A stretch of 44,477 bases of DNA from Streptomyces plumbidurans (lineage in GTDB: Bacteria > Actinomycetota > Actinomycetes > Streptomycetales > Streptomycetaceae), in contig NZ_JAFJSY010000088.1 of assembly GCF_019857225.1 (NCBI RefSeq), positions 1 through 44,477 of the forward strand, read 5' to 3'. A model generated the notes under the pieces. It searched no databases, was not told the origin of the DNA, and worked only from the letters and a program-made list of their open reading frames with translations. Shown piece by piece: positions 28,525 through 37,114 of this stretch (its first letter is position 1; every line of letters starts with the position of its first letter). The position numbers were made by a program, and so were the translations under genes.

Positions 28525-29547
28525 TCAAGTAGTGGCCGGGTTGCGGGACTTGGCTCGGAGCATGCGGCTCAGGGTCAAGGCCGGGTCCCGGATGATGGCC
28601 GGGGCCAGGGCCTCGTCCACGTGGTGGAGAAGGTCCGGGTCGAGGGGGGTGGTCAGGGCCGTCAGGTTGCGGGGGATCTGGTCGGGGGAGGAGGCGCCGA
28701 TGACGGCGGTGGCGACGGAGTCGCTGCGCAGGGTCCAGGCGAGGGCCAGTTGCGGCAGCGTGAGGCCCGCCTCGGCGGCAAGGTCCCCGGCGCGGGCCAC
28801 GGCGCTCAGTACTTCGTCCGACAGGAAGTTCCAGCGCTGGATGGACACCTCGCCGCCGCGCGCGGCCACCGCGCGCGAGCCGGCCGGCGGGCGCCGCCCC
28901 GGCCGGTACTTGCCGGTGAGCACGCCCCCGGCCAGCGGGGACCACACCATCTGGCCGATGCCGAGCGCGGTGCACGCGGGCAGCACCTCGGCCTCGATCA
29001 CCCGCCACAGCAGGTTGTACTGCGGCTGGTTGGACACCAGCGGCACGTCCAGCTCGCGGGCGAGCGCGGCGGCCCGCTCGATCTCGTCGGCGGCCCACTC
29101 GGAGACGCCGACGCAGCGGACCTTCCCGGCGCGCACGGCGTCGGCGAAGGCCCGCATGGTCTCCTCCAGCGGGGTCGAGTCGTCGTGGAGGTGCGCCTGG
29201 TACAGGTCGATGTGCCCGGTGCCGAGGCGGCGCAGCGAGGCGTCCAGGCTCGCGGTGATCCGCTCGCGGGAGAGCGCGCCGGGACCGGGTCCGCCGCCCC
29301 GGCCCACCTTGGTGCAGACGACGACGGAGTCCCGGTCCACGCCGGCGAGGGCCCGGCCGAGCAGTTCCTCGGCCCGGCCCTCCGCGTAGGCGTCCGCGGT
29401 GTCGAAGGTGGTGATTCCGGCGTCCAGGGCGGCACGCACGCAGGCGAGCGCGGTGTCGTCGGCGAGCTGGTTGCCCGCGGTCAGCGAGTTCCCGAACGCG
29501 ACACGGCTGACCACCGGCCCGTTCGCGCCGAGTCGGCGGTACTGCAT
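28525..29547 (-). CDS. Aldo/keto reductase
   Basis: A 340-residue TIM-barrel reductase: MQYRRLGANGPVVSRVAFG, DTADAYAEGRAEELLGRAL with the catalytic Asp and Tyr, CTKVGRGG with the catalytic Lys, and HIDLYQAHLHDD. It uses NADPH to reduce a carbonyl. In this operon the substrate could be a ketone of the aglycone or a sugar intermediate. AAGGAGGA lies in front of the ATG at 29547. The sequence does not decide between these. Confidence 0.87.
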   Translation of the reverse strand: MQYRRLGANGPVVSRVAFGNSLTAGNQLADDTALACVRAALDAGITTFDTADAYAEGRAEELLGRALAGVDRDSVVVCTKVGRGGGPGPGALSRERITASLDASLRRLGTGHIDLYQAHLHDDSTPLEETMRAFADAVRAGKVRCVGVSEWAADEIERAAALARELDVPLVSNQPQYNLLWRVIEAEVLPACTALGIGQMVWSPLAGGVLTGKYRPGRRPPAGSRAVAARGGEVSIQRWNFLSDEVLSAVARAGDLAAEAGLTLPQLALAWTLRSDSVATAVIGASSPDQIPRNLTALTTPLDPDLLHHVDEALAPAIIRDPALTLSRMLRAKSRNPATT

Positions 29548-29561
29548 GCGGTCCTCCTTCT

Positions 29562-30122
29562 TCAGCCGGCAGGGGCGAGTTCGGCGCGGTTGCCCGCGAT
29601 GGGCAGGGCCGGTACGGCGCGCTCCACGAACGCGGCGCGGGCCGCGGCGGCCTGCTCGGCGGAGCGCCAGCGGGTCAGCGCGGTGAACCCGCCGGGGCGG
29701 GCGAACAGCGACTTGGCGACGTCGGCGGCGACGAAGCCGTCGGCCTCGGCGTAACGCCCGTACGCGCCCGGGTCGTTGTCGGTGAAGTACTCCACGACCA
29801 GGTGGTCGCCCTCCCGCGCGGCGGCGGAGTCCAGGCGCAGCACGCCCATCGACGGGTCGGCGATCACGTCGACGATCTTGTGGAACTCCTCGGCGTGCTC
29901 CTTGAAGGTGTCGCTGGCGAGCACCGCCTGGAAGTCCTCGGGCTTGTTCCACCAGCCGAAGTTGACGTAGACCTCGGGCCGGTCGGTGGCGCGCACCGCC
30001 TGGTGGGCGATGAACCCGGGGCGGCTGCGCATCCACTGCACATGGGTCAGGAAGCGCTCCTCGAACTCCTCGGCGTCGGCCGGGTTCTTGAGGGTGAAGG
30101 TGTTGATGACGGTGAAGCTCAT
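29562..30122 (-). CDS. ABM-domain monooxygenase, second copy
   Basis: A 186-residue protein with a clear N-terminal ABM domain (FTVINTFTLKNP, GFIAHQAVRATD, VNFGWWNKPEDF) and a more diverged second half. The GWW segment is shared with the 25.7-kb protein, pointing to an ancient duplication. It probably oxidises an aromatic ring to a quinone or assists cyclisation. It lies 14 bp upstream of the aldo/keto reductase gene, and a ligase gene precedes it. Confidence 0.8.
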   Translation of the reverse strand: MSFTVINTFTLKNPADAEEFEERFLTHVQWMRSRPGFIAHQAVRATDRPEVYVNFGWWNKPEDFQAVLASDTFKEHAEEFHKIVDVIADPSMGVLRLDSAAAREGDHLVVEYFTDNDPGAYGRYAEADGFVAADVAKSLFARPGGFTALTRWRSAEQAAAARAAFVERAVPALPIAGNRAELAPAG

Positions 30123-30139
30123 GGGGTTCTCCTCGGTGG

Positions 30140-31654
30140 TCAGGTGAGTTGACGGCTAATCAACTGCCGTGCCAGCAAGCGCCGTTGGACCTTGCCGTTG
30201 CCGGAGCGCGGGATGGCGTCGAGCGTCACCGCGTCCCGGATGTGCTGGTAGTAGGGCAGTTCGTCGTTGACGGCGGCGATCACGTCCCGCAGCGTCGAGG
30301 GGTCCTCCAGCACGACCAGCGCTCCCGCGACCGCGCCGTGCCCGGCGTCGGGCAGCTCGACCACGACCGCGTCCCTGACACCCGGCCGGCGCAGCAGCAC
30401 CCGCTCCACGTCCGAGGGCGCGACGAGGAAGTTGTCGCACTTGAAGACGTCCTTGAGCCGGTCCACCAGGAACAGTCGCCCGTCCTCGTCGATCCGGCCC
30501 GCGTCCCCGGTGCTCAGCCAGCCGTCCGGCTCCAGTCCGGTGCCGTCGGGCCCGCCGAGATAGCCCTGCATGACCTGCGGCCCGCGCAGCTGCACCTCGC
30601 CCACCGAACCGGCGGGCAGCACGGCACGGCTGTCGATGTCCACGACCCGGCACTCGGTTCCGGCGACCGGCCGCCCGACCGAGCCGTGCACCGGCCGCTC
30701 GGGGTCGTCGCTGTGCGTCAGGGGAGAGGTCTCGGCAAGGCCGTAGCCCTGGAAGACGGGCAGGGAGAACCGCTTCGAGAGCCGGCGGGCCGCCGCCACC
30801 GGCAGCCCCGAGCCGCCGGACGCGATCCGCCGCAGCGTGCGCACCGAGATGCTGTCCAGGTCCGGGTCGGCGGCCAGCCGGGCCAGCCTGACCGGCAGGC
30901 TGTAGAGGATCGTCGCGCCGTGCCGGTTGGCGGTCATGAGCGCCGCGTACGGCTCCGGCGCGGTGCACAGCACCTGCGTGGCGCCCGCCGCGATCGCCGA
31001 GTTGAGGTGCATCGGGTGGTACGTCGGCAGGTGGTTGAGGGCGACGGTGTCTCCGTCGAGCCGGTGGGCGTCGGCGATCTGAGCCGCGTTGACGACGACA
31101 TTGCGGTGACTGAGCCGCACCGCCTTGGGGCGGCCGGTGGTACCGCTGGTGAACTGCAGCACGGCGGTGTCGCCGGGCCCGGTGCCCGGGTCGGCCGGGG
31201 CGCCGTCCCCCTCGGGCGGCGCGCCGATCCGCAGCACCGTGCGCAACGCCGGCAGCCGGTCCCGTACGTTCGCGAGCCGCTCCTCCAGGGCCGCGTCCAC
31301 GACCGCGACGGTGGCCCCGCTCAGGGACAGCACGTGCAGCAGGTCCTCCTCGCGCAGCAGCGGGTTGACGACGGCGGCCGTACGGCCCGAGCGCGCGACG
31401 GCGTAGTAGGCGACGGCGAAGTCCGGATGCAGCACGGACGCCACCGCCACCACCTCGCCCCTACCGGTCAGGCCCTGCAGGGCGGCCGCCACCGAGGTGA
31501 CCCGCGCGTCGAGGGCGGCGTAGTCCAGCTCCGCCGCGTCGGCGACGACCGCCCGCCGGCCGGGGTGCGCGGCGGCGGCCCGGGACAGCAGCTGGTCGAT
31601 CCGGTCGGGCACGGAGAACGGCAAATCGCCTACAGAGGAAGGCAGTTCAGGCAC
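30140..31654 (-). CDS. AMP-dependent acyl-CoA ligase
   Basis: A 504-residue ANL enzyme with QFTSGTTGRPKAV, GYGLAETSP, STGDAGRIDEDG and the C-terminal lysine in RSGNGKVQRR. It differs clearly from the 11.8-kb ligase. Acyl-CoA ligases placed among cyclase genes are known in tetracycline-type clusters, where some are needed for ring formation and not for a starter acid. It starts at GTG 31654, overlapping the cyclase stop by 8 bp. The substrate is unknown. Confidence 0.85.
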   Translation of the reverse strand: MPELPSSVGDLPFSVPDRIDQLLSRAAAAHPGRRAVVADAAELDYAALDARVTSVAAALQGLTGRGEVVAVASVLHPDFAVAYYAVARSGRTAAVVNPLLREEDLLHVLSLSGATVAVVDAALEERLANVRDRLPALRTVLRIGAPPEGDGAPADPGTGPGDTAVLQFTSGTTGRPKAVRLSHRNVVVNAAQIADAHRLDGDTVALNHLPTYHPMHLNSAIAAGATQVLCTAPEPYAALMTANRHGATILYSLPVRLARLAADPDLDSISVRTLRRIASGGSGLPVAAARRLSKRFSLPVFQGYGLAETSPLTHSDDPERPVHGSVGRPVAGTECRVVDIDSRAVLPAGSVGEVQLRGPQVMQGYLGGPDGTGLEPDGWLSTGDAGRIDEDGRLFLVDRLKDVFKCDNFLVAPSDVERVLLRRPGVRDAVVVELPDAGHGAVAGALVVLEDPSTLRDVIAAVNDELPYYQHIRDAVTLDAIPRSGNGKVQRRLLARQLISRQLT

Positions 31655-32594
31655 GGAGCGCCTCCGCGTGGGCCTTCGCCAGCTTCAGGGTCGAGGTGCT
31701 GTTGGTGCTGAGCGCCTTGTGCACGTACGCGCGCGCGTCGGCGACCGTCCTGCCCGCGCCGAGGATCGCCTCGACCGCGGACGGCTTGAGCGTGACCGTG
31801 TGCCGGGAGGTGACGGCGACGCCGCCCTGGATGGGCCGGATCGTCCAGCGGCCGGTGTGCGCGGTCATCAGACCGGGCACGGTGGTCTGCTTGTAGACGA
31901 TGCGGTCCGGGCCGAAGACGACACGCACCGACTCGGTGGTGTGCGTGGAGCCGTCGCGGGTGCTGGTGTCCATCGCCATGATCTGCACGCCCGGCTCGTC
32001 CTCGGTGAGGTCCAGGCGCGCCACGTGCGGCAGCCGCTCGGGCCACAGGTCGGCCCGGTTCAGGAAGTCGAAGACGTCGGCGCCGTCGGCCGCCATCTCC
32101 ACGGTGTCCTCGAAGGAGAACACCAGCTCGTCCAACTCGCGGTGCTGCTCGGCGAGTTCCTTGATGTTGTTCAGCTCGGCGGCGCTGTTGCGGTCGACGG
32201 CCGCGGTGATCCAGGCGACGCCGTCCGGGTCGTCGTCGACGGCGGCGAAGTCGTGGTGCAGTTCCAGGAGCGAGGAGTTCTCGTCCACGGGGGAGACCAC
32301 CCAGGTGCCGCCCATCGCGGCGACCGGGGGCGCGGAGACCTCCTGGCGGAACTCGACGCGCAGGGCGGCCGCGTCCAGGGTGCGGCGCGAGACCCACGTC
32401 TTGACCTCGCCGTTCGCGAAGGCCCAGATCTGGATGCGCTCGCTGCGCTCGTCCTTCTCCAGATGCTCGACGTGCACATTGGGGGCGAAGTACTGCGGCC
32501 ACATCGTGACGTCGGCGACGATGCCGTAGACGACCTCGGCGGGCGCGGCGACGGCGACGCTGTGCAGGGTGCGGTGCGGTGTGGTCACGGACAC
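31647..32594 (-). CDS. Didomain aromatase/cyclase (first ring)
   Basis: A 315-residue protein with two START/SRPBCC domains: VAAPAEVVYGIVADVTMWPQYF at the start of the first, and FSFEDTVEMAADGADVFDFLN leading the second. Its length and layout match ActVII/OxyK/LanL-type enzymes that act after C-9 reduction and aromatise the first ring. It starts at GTG 32594 with AAAGGA about 8 nt upstream. Its place right after the ketoreductase gene supports the order of reactions. Confidence 0.92.
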   Translation of the reverse strand: MSVTTPHRTLHSVAVAAPAEVVYGIVADVTMWPQYFAPNVHVEHLEKDERSERIQIWAFANGEVKTWVSRRTLDAAALRVEFRQEVSAPPVAAMGGTWVVSPVDENSSLLELHHDFAAVDDDPDGVAWITAAVDRNSAAELNNIKELAEQHRELDELVFSFEDTVEMAADGADVFDFLNRADLWPERLPHVARLDLTEDEPGVQIMAMDTSTRDGSTHTTESVRVVFGPDRIVYKQTTVPGLMTAHTGRWTIRPIQGGVAVTSRHTVTLKPSAVEAILGAGRTVADARAYVHKALSTNSTSTLKLAKAHAEALRA

Positions 32595-32644
32595 GGGTGA
32601 CGTCCTTTGCTGTGAGAGGCGTTCCGGTGAAGGCGGTTCGGGGG

Positions 32645-33436
32645 TCAGAAGTTGCCGAGGCCACCGCAGACGTTGAGGGCCTGCGAGGTGATCGAGGCGG
32701 CGGTGTCGGAGGCCAGATAGCCGATCAGGCCGGCCACCTCCTCGGGCGTCGAGTAGCGGCCGAGCGGGATCTTCGCCTGGAACTTCTGCAGGATGGCGTC
32801 CTCGGAGGTGTCGTACGCGGCCGCGTAACCGGCCCGCACGCGCTGCGCCATCGGCGTCTCGACATAGCCGGGGCAGACGGCGTTGACGGTGATCCCGGTC
32901 GGCGCCAGCTCGTTGCCCAGGGCCTTGGTGAAGCCGACCACGCCGTGCTTGGAGGCGGAGTACGGCGCGCCCAGGACGACGCCCTGCTTGCCCGCGGTGG
33001 AGGCGACGCTGATGATGCGGCCCCAGCCGCGCTCGCGCATGCCGCCCTTGTTCAGGACCTCGCGGGTGAGCAGGAACACCGAGGTGAGGTTGGTGGCGAT
33101 CACGTCGTGCCACAGCTCGTCGTCGATGTCAGCGGTGACGCCGCCACCGCTGCGGCCCGCGTTGTTGACCAGCACGTCGACCCGGCCGAACGCCTCGACG
33201 GCGGCGGCGACCAGAGCCGTGACGGACGCGGGGTCGCGCACGTCGGCGACGGTGCCGGCGGCCTCGTACCCCTCCTCGCGCAGCTGCTTGACGGTCAGCT
33301 CCACTGACTCGGCGCCGCGGGCGCAGATGAACACGGCGTATCCGGCCCCCGCCAGGGTGCGGGCGGCCGCCAGGCCGATGCCGCTGGTGGCGCCGGTGAT
33401 CAGGGCGGCCTTGCGGTCGCCGGACTGCTGTCCCAT
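32645..33436 (-). CDS. Polyketide C-9 ketoreductase (ActIII-like)
   Basis: A 263-residue classical SDR: TGATSGIG, NNAGRSGGG, Ser146, Tyr159 and Lys163, and the C-terminal ALNVCGGLGNF that is nearly diagnostic of ActIII-type reductases. It reduces C-9 of the nascent polyketide. The proline of the ActIII PGG motif, which helps set stereochemistry, is Ser here. It heads a leftward operon. GGAGAG precedes the ATG. Confidence 0.96.
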   Translation of the reverse strand: MGQQSGDRKAALITGATSGIGLAAARTLAGAGYAVFICARGAESVELTVKQLREEGYEAAGTVADVRDPASVTALVAAAVEAFGRVDVLVNNAGRSGGGVTADIDDELWHDVIATNLTSVFLLTREVLNKGGMRERGWGRIISVASTAGKQGVVLGAPYSASKHGVVGFTKALGNELAPTGITVNAVCPGYVETPMAQRVRAGYAAAYDTSEDAILQKFQAKIPLGRYSTPEEVAGLIGYLASDTAASITSQALNVCGGLGNF

Positions 33437-33607
33437 GGAAGGTCTCTCCTCGGCCAGACGGTGTGGACGCGGCCCACCGTGCCGAGCCCCACTCGAAACC
33501 ATGTCGAGCACGGCTGGACGGCCGGGGACTCCAGATCTGCGCGACCGCACTTCGAGCCCGACCGGCCAGCGTGGAGGGGACACAAGGACTCACCCGAGAG
33601 GACCCGC
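33437..33607. promoter_or_regulatory. Divergent promoter with 11-bp-periodic SARP-like heptamers
   Basis: TCGAAAC, TCGAGCA and TGGACGG begin at 33493, 33504 and 33515, exactly 11 bp apart, with CAGATC about 10 bp after the last as a possible -10 for the rightward gene. A lone TCGAGCC is at 33552. The site lies between the ketoreductase and NTF2-like genes, a sensible target for the SARP encoded at 39 kb. Confidence 0.62.
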
Positions 33608-34048
33608 ATGAGCGTCACCGAGCTGCCGCAGAGCCCCACGGCCGGGCTGTACCAGGAGATCCAGCAGTTCTACGCCCAGCAGATGCACCTGCTCGACGAC
33701 GGCCGGGTCGGGGAGTGGGCGGACACCTTCACCGAGGACGGCGTCTTCGCCGCCAACGCCCAGCCGGTGCCGGCCGTCGGCCGCGCCGCCATCACCGAGG
33801 CCGCCGCCAAGGCCACCGAGGCCTATGCCGCGGCCGGCGTCCAGCGTCGCCACTGGCTCGGCATGGTCTCCGTGGAGTCCGCCACCCCCGAGGCGGTGAC
33901 GGCCCGCTGCTACGCCCTGGTCATCGAGACCCCGCGCGGCGGCCGCCCCGAGATCAAGGCCAGCACCCTGTGCGAGGACCGCATCGTGCGCACCGACGGC
34001 ACCTGGCGGATCCAGGACCGGCAGATCACCCGCGACGACCTCATCTGA
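33608..34048 (+). CDS. SnoaL/NTF2-like protein
   Basis: A 146-residue alpha+beta protein: IQQFYAQQMHLLDDGRVGEWADTFTEDGVF at the start and TWRIQDRQITRDD at the end are typical of the SnoaL-like NTF2 fold. Members of this fold in polyketide clusters act as cyclases, hydroxylases or accessory proteins. GAGAGG lies 6 nt before the ATG. It is transcribed alone and away from the ketoreductase, and is followed by two strong hairpins. Its exact role is not predictable. Confidence 0.8.
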   Translation: MSVTELPQSPTAGLYQEIQQFYAQQMHLLDDGRVGEWADTFTEDGVFAANAQPVPAVGRAAITEAAAKATEAYAAAGVQRRHWLGMVSVESATPEAVTARCYALVIETPRGGRPEIKASTLCEDRIVRTDGTWRIQDRQITRDDLI

Positions 34049-34093
34049 CCATCCCCCCCGCAGGCCGGCGACCCGTGCCGGCCTCCCCCCAGG

Positions 34094-34131
34094 CAGTGCC
34101 CGCACGCGAATCCCCCGGCGTGCGGGCACTG
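34094..34131. terminator. Hairpin terminator, 14-bp stem (first of two)
   Basis: CAGTGCCCGCACGC pairs perfectly with 34118-34131. It lies downstream of the NTF2-like gene and of the convergent ACP gene, so it can serve both directions. Confidence 0.83.
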
Positions 34132-34171
34132 TCGTATGCCCGCGGGCAGTTGTACGACGAGGACGCGGGTA

Positions 34172-34216
34172 CGCCGAAGGCCGCCGCACCCCGCGGGGAG
34201 TGGGCGGCCTTCGGCG
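34172..34216. terminator. Hairpin terminator, 14-bp stem (second of two)
   Basis: CGCCGAAGGCCGCC pairs perfectly with 34203-34216, only 18 bp before the ACP stop codon. It probably ends the minimal-PKS operon. Confidence 0.85.
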
Positions 34217-34233
34217 CGACGGTGGGCTCAGGC

Positions 34234-34497
34234 TCAGGCGGCCTTCGCCACCGGCGCGGCCCCCAGCTGCTCGTTGATGAACTCCAGCAGCAGGCGCGGC
34301 GTCGTCGCCTCGGCCACCGTGTCGTCGGAGAGCTGTATCCGGTAGTCGCGCTCGATGACACCGGTCACCTGGAGCACGGCCAGCGAGTCGTAGCCGAGCT
34401 CGTCGAAGGGGACGTCGAGGACGTCACCGTCCAGGTCGACGCCCTCGTCGACACCGGCGCAGTCACGCAGCAGCGTGGTCAGTTCTTTGAGGTTCAC
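34234..34497 (-). CDS. Minimal PKS acyl carrier protein
   Basis: An 87-residue carrier with the phosphopantetheine serine at 38 in LGYDSLAVLQV, the form usual for type II aromatic PKS carriers. It starts at GTG 34497 with AAAGG about 8 nt upstream. It follows KS-alpha and KS-beta in the classical order and holds the growing poly-beta-ketone chain. Confidence 0.95.
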   Translation of the reverse strand: MNLKELTTLLRDCAGVDEGVDLDGDVLDVPFDELGYDSLAVLQVTGVIERDYRIQLSDDTVAEATTPRLLLEFINEQLGAAPVAKAA

Positions 34498-34547
34498 GGA
34501 AATAGCCTTTCTCGTAAGGGAGTTGAAAGCCTCGGTCCGTACGGGGC

Positions 34548-35783
34548 TCAGTCGTCGGCGGTCACCACGGCCGCCGCGTTGAACCCGCCCCGCCCGCGGG
34601 CGAGGACGAGTGCCGTGCGTACGGGGCCGCGTCGTGCCTCGGTGACCAGGTCGAGGGCGTAACCCTCGGCCGGGGCCGTGACGTTGACGGTCGGCGGGAT
34701 CACCGCGTCCCGCACCGACAGCAGCGCGGCCGCCAGGTCGAGCGAGGCGGCACCGGCGTTCAGCCGGCCGGTCATGGTCTTCGGGGCGGTCACCGGCACC
34801 CCGCGCGGACCGAACAGCGCGGACAGCGCCTCGGCCTCCTGCCGGTCCAGCTCGGGCACCCCGGCCGCGTCGGCGAACACCACGTCGATCGCGGAGGGCG
34901 CCAACGAGGCCTCGTCCAGGGCGAGTTCGGCGGCCCGGCGCAGGCCCGGCTCGCCGCCGCGGCCCGGCGCGGGGTCGAAGGTCGCGGCGTACCCGGCGAG
35001 CCGTCCGTACACCCGCGCCCCGCGCGCCCGCGCCGCCTCGGCGTCCTCCAGGACCAGGATGGCGCCGCCCTCTCCGGCGACATGGCCCGAGGCCTCGGCG
35101 GCGAAGGGCAGATAGGCGCGCGCCGGGTCCTCGACCGAGGTCATCCGGCCGCCCGCGAGCTGCGCGGTCCAGCCCCAGGGGCAGATCGCGCCGTCCACCC
35201 CGCCGGTGACGATGAGCTTGCTGCCCTTGCGCAGCTGCCGCCGCGCCTGGGCGACCGCGTCCAGACCGCCGGCCTGCTCGGTGACGAGCACCCCGCTCGG
35301 CCCCTTCAGACCGTGCCGGATGGAGATCTGGCCGGTGTTGACGGCGTAGAACCAGGCGTAGGACTGGTACGCGCTGACGTACTGCCCGCCCTTGCCCCAC
35401 AGCGCCTGCAGTTCGCGCTGCCCGTACTCGAAGCCTCCGGCCGAGGCGGCGGTGACCACACCGGCCGAGTACGGCGGCAGGTCGGCCGGTTCGGCGCCGC
35501 TGTCCTCGACGGCCTCCTTGGCCGCGGTCAGCGCGAGCCGGGTCATGTGGTCGGTGGCCGGCAGCAGCCGGCTCGGGATGTGGTCGGCGGCCTCGAAGCC
35601 CGGCACCTCGCCGGCCAGCTTGGCCGGGTAGCCGCTCGCGTCGAAGCGGGAGACCGGGCGGATGCCGCTCTCGCCGGCCAGGGTGGCCCGCCACCAGGCC
35701 TCGGTGCCGAGGCCGTTGGGTGCGGCGACACCGATGCCGGTGAAGACGGCGGTGGCCGTACGCGTCAGGAGGTCGGTGGTCAT
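34548..35783 (-). CDS. KS-beta / chain length factor
   Basis: A 411-residue ketosynthase homologue in which the active-site cysteine is Gln170 (VTEQAGGLDA), the mark of chain length factors. It forms a heterodimer with KS-alpha and sets chain length. Its ATG overlaps the KS-alpha stop as ATGA, ensuring equal amounts. Chain length cannot be read reliably by eye, though the other genes fit a decaketide-like product. Confidence 0.96.
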   Translation of the reverse strand: MTTDLLTRTATAVFTGIGVAAPNGLGTEAWWRATLAGESGIRPVSRFDASGYPAKLAGEVPGFEAADHIPSRLLPATDHMTRLALTAAKEAVEDSGAEPADLPPYSAGVVTAASAGGFEYGQRELQALWGKGGQYVSAYQSYAWFYAVNTGQISIRHGLKGPSGVLVTEQAGGLDAVAQARRQLRKGSKLIVTGGVDGAICPWGWTAQLAGGRMTSVEDPARAYLPFAAEASGHVAGEGGAILVLEDAEAARARGARVYGRLAGYAATFDPAPGRGGEPGLRRAAELALDEASLAPSAIDVVFADAAGVPELDRQEAEALSALFGPRGVPVTAPKTMTGRLNAGAASLDLAAALLSVRDAVIPPTVNVTAPAEGYALDLVTEARRGPVRTALVLARGRGGFNAAAVVTADD

Positions 35784-37054
35784 GCGGCGCTGCTCCTCCG
35801 CTCGGGCTTGGTGAGCACGATCGCGCTCTGGAAGCCGCCGAACCCGCTGCCCACGCTGAGGACGGTGTCGACCCTCTTCTCGCGTGCCGTGATCGGCGTG
35901 TAGTCGAGGTCGCACTTGGGGTCGGCCTCGTGCAGATTGGCGGTGGGCGGCACCACGTCGTGCTCGATGGCCAGCGCGGACGCGGCGATCTCCAGCGAGC
36001 CGATGGCGCCCAGCGAGTGCCCGATCATCGACTTGATCGAGGAGACGGGCGTGTTGTACGCGTGCTCGCCCAGGCTGCGCTTGAACGCGGCCGTCTCGTG
36101 CCGGTCGTTCTGCAGGGTGCCCGAGCCGTGCGCGTTGATGTAGTCGACGTCGGTGCCGGGGATGCCGGCCTCGGCGAGCGCGACCGTGATGGCCTCGGCC
36201 ATCTCGGCGCCGTCGGCCCGAAGTCCGGTCATGTGGTAGGCGTTGGAGCGCGAGGCGAACCCGGCGACCTCGGCGTAGATGTGCGCGCCGCGCGCGAGCG
36301 CCCGCTCGTACTCCTCCAGGACGAACACGGCGCTGCCCTCGCCCAGGACGAAGCCGTTGCGCGACTTGTCGAAGGGGCGGGAGGCGGTCTCCGGCTCGTC
36401 GTTGCGGTTGGAGGTGGCCTTGATGGCGTCGAAGCAGGCCACCGAGATCGGCGAGATGGGCGCCTCGGTCGCGCCGGTGATCATCACGTCGGCGCTGCCC
36501 TCGCGGATCAGCTCCACGGCGTGCCCGACCGAGTCGAGGCCGGAGGTGCAGCCGGTGGAGACCACGGCGGTCGGGCCCTGGGCGCGGAACTCCCAGGCCA
36601 CTTCGGCCGCGAAGGAGCTGGGCACGAAGTAGTCGTACAGATGCGGTACGGCCCGCTCGTGGTCGACCAGCCACTCGGCGCCGTTGTCGCTGACGGCCGC
36701 GTACTCGTAGTCCAGGCCCGTGGTGGCGCCGACCGCGCTGCCGATGGTGACACCGGTGCGGAAGGGGTCCGCGCCCGCCATGTCGAGCCCGCTGTCCGCG
36801 ACCGCCTCGCGGGCGGCGACCAGCGCGAACTGCGCGGCCCTGTCGAGCCGTTCGGCCCGCTCCTCGCCGAGCCCCTGGGCGACCGGGTCGAAGTCGACCT
36901 CGGCGGCGATGCGGGAGCGGAACGCCGAGGCGTCGAAGAGCGAGATGGCGCGGGTCGCGGTGCGTCCCTCGGTCAGCAGGCTCCAGTACTGCTTGGTGCC
37001 TACGCCGCCGGGCGCGACCACACCGATTCCGGTAATGACGACGCGTCGGCTCAC
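35780..37054 (-). CDS. KS-alpha, type II polyketide ketosynthase
   Basis: A 424-residue condensing enzyme with Cys169 in STGCTSGLDSVGHA and His residues in NAHGSGT and SMIGHSLGAIG. It makes the polyketide backbone by repeated decarboxylative condensation of malonyl-ACP. It starts at GTG 37054 with GAGGAGG upstream. It is preceded in the operon by a thioesterase, which is less common than KS-alpha leading the unit. Confidence 0.97.
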   Translation of the reverse strand: MSRRVVITGIGVVAPGGVGTKQYWSLLTEGRTATRAISLFDASAFRSRIAAEVDFDPVAQGLGEERAERLDRAAQFALVAAREAVADSGLDMAGADPFRTGVTIGSAVGATTGLDYEYAAVSDNGAEWLVDHERAVPHLYDYFVPSSFAAEVAWEFRAQGPTAVVSTGCTSGLDSVGHAVELIREGSADVMITGATEAPISPISVACFDAIKATSNRNDEPETASRPFDKSRNGFVLGEGSAVFVLEEYERALARGAHIYAEVAGFASRSNAYHMTGLRADGAEMAEAITVALAEAGIPGTDVDYINAHGSGTLQNDRHETAAFKRSLGEHAYNTPVSSIKSMIGHSLGAIGSLEIAASALAIEHDVVPPTANLHEADPKCDLDYTPITAREKRVDTVLSVGSGFGGFQSAIVLTKPERRSSAA

Positions 37055-37114
37055 CTGGCCTCCTCGGCTTGTGGATCGCGGGGGGTCGCCCCGGGAGAAT
37101 GCAGCACGGCTGCG

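Noticed and set aside
34548..35783. A second active ketosynthase
   Set aside because: The nucleophilic cysteine is Gln170, so it is a chain length factor.
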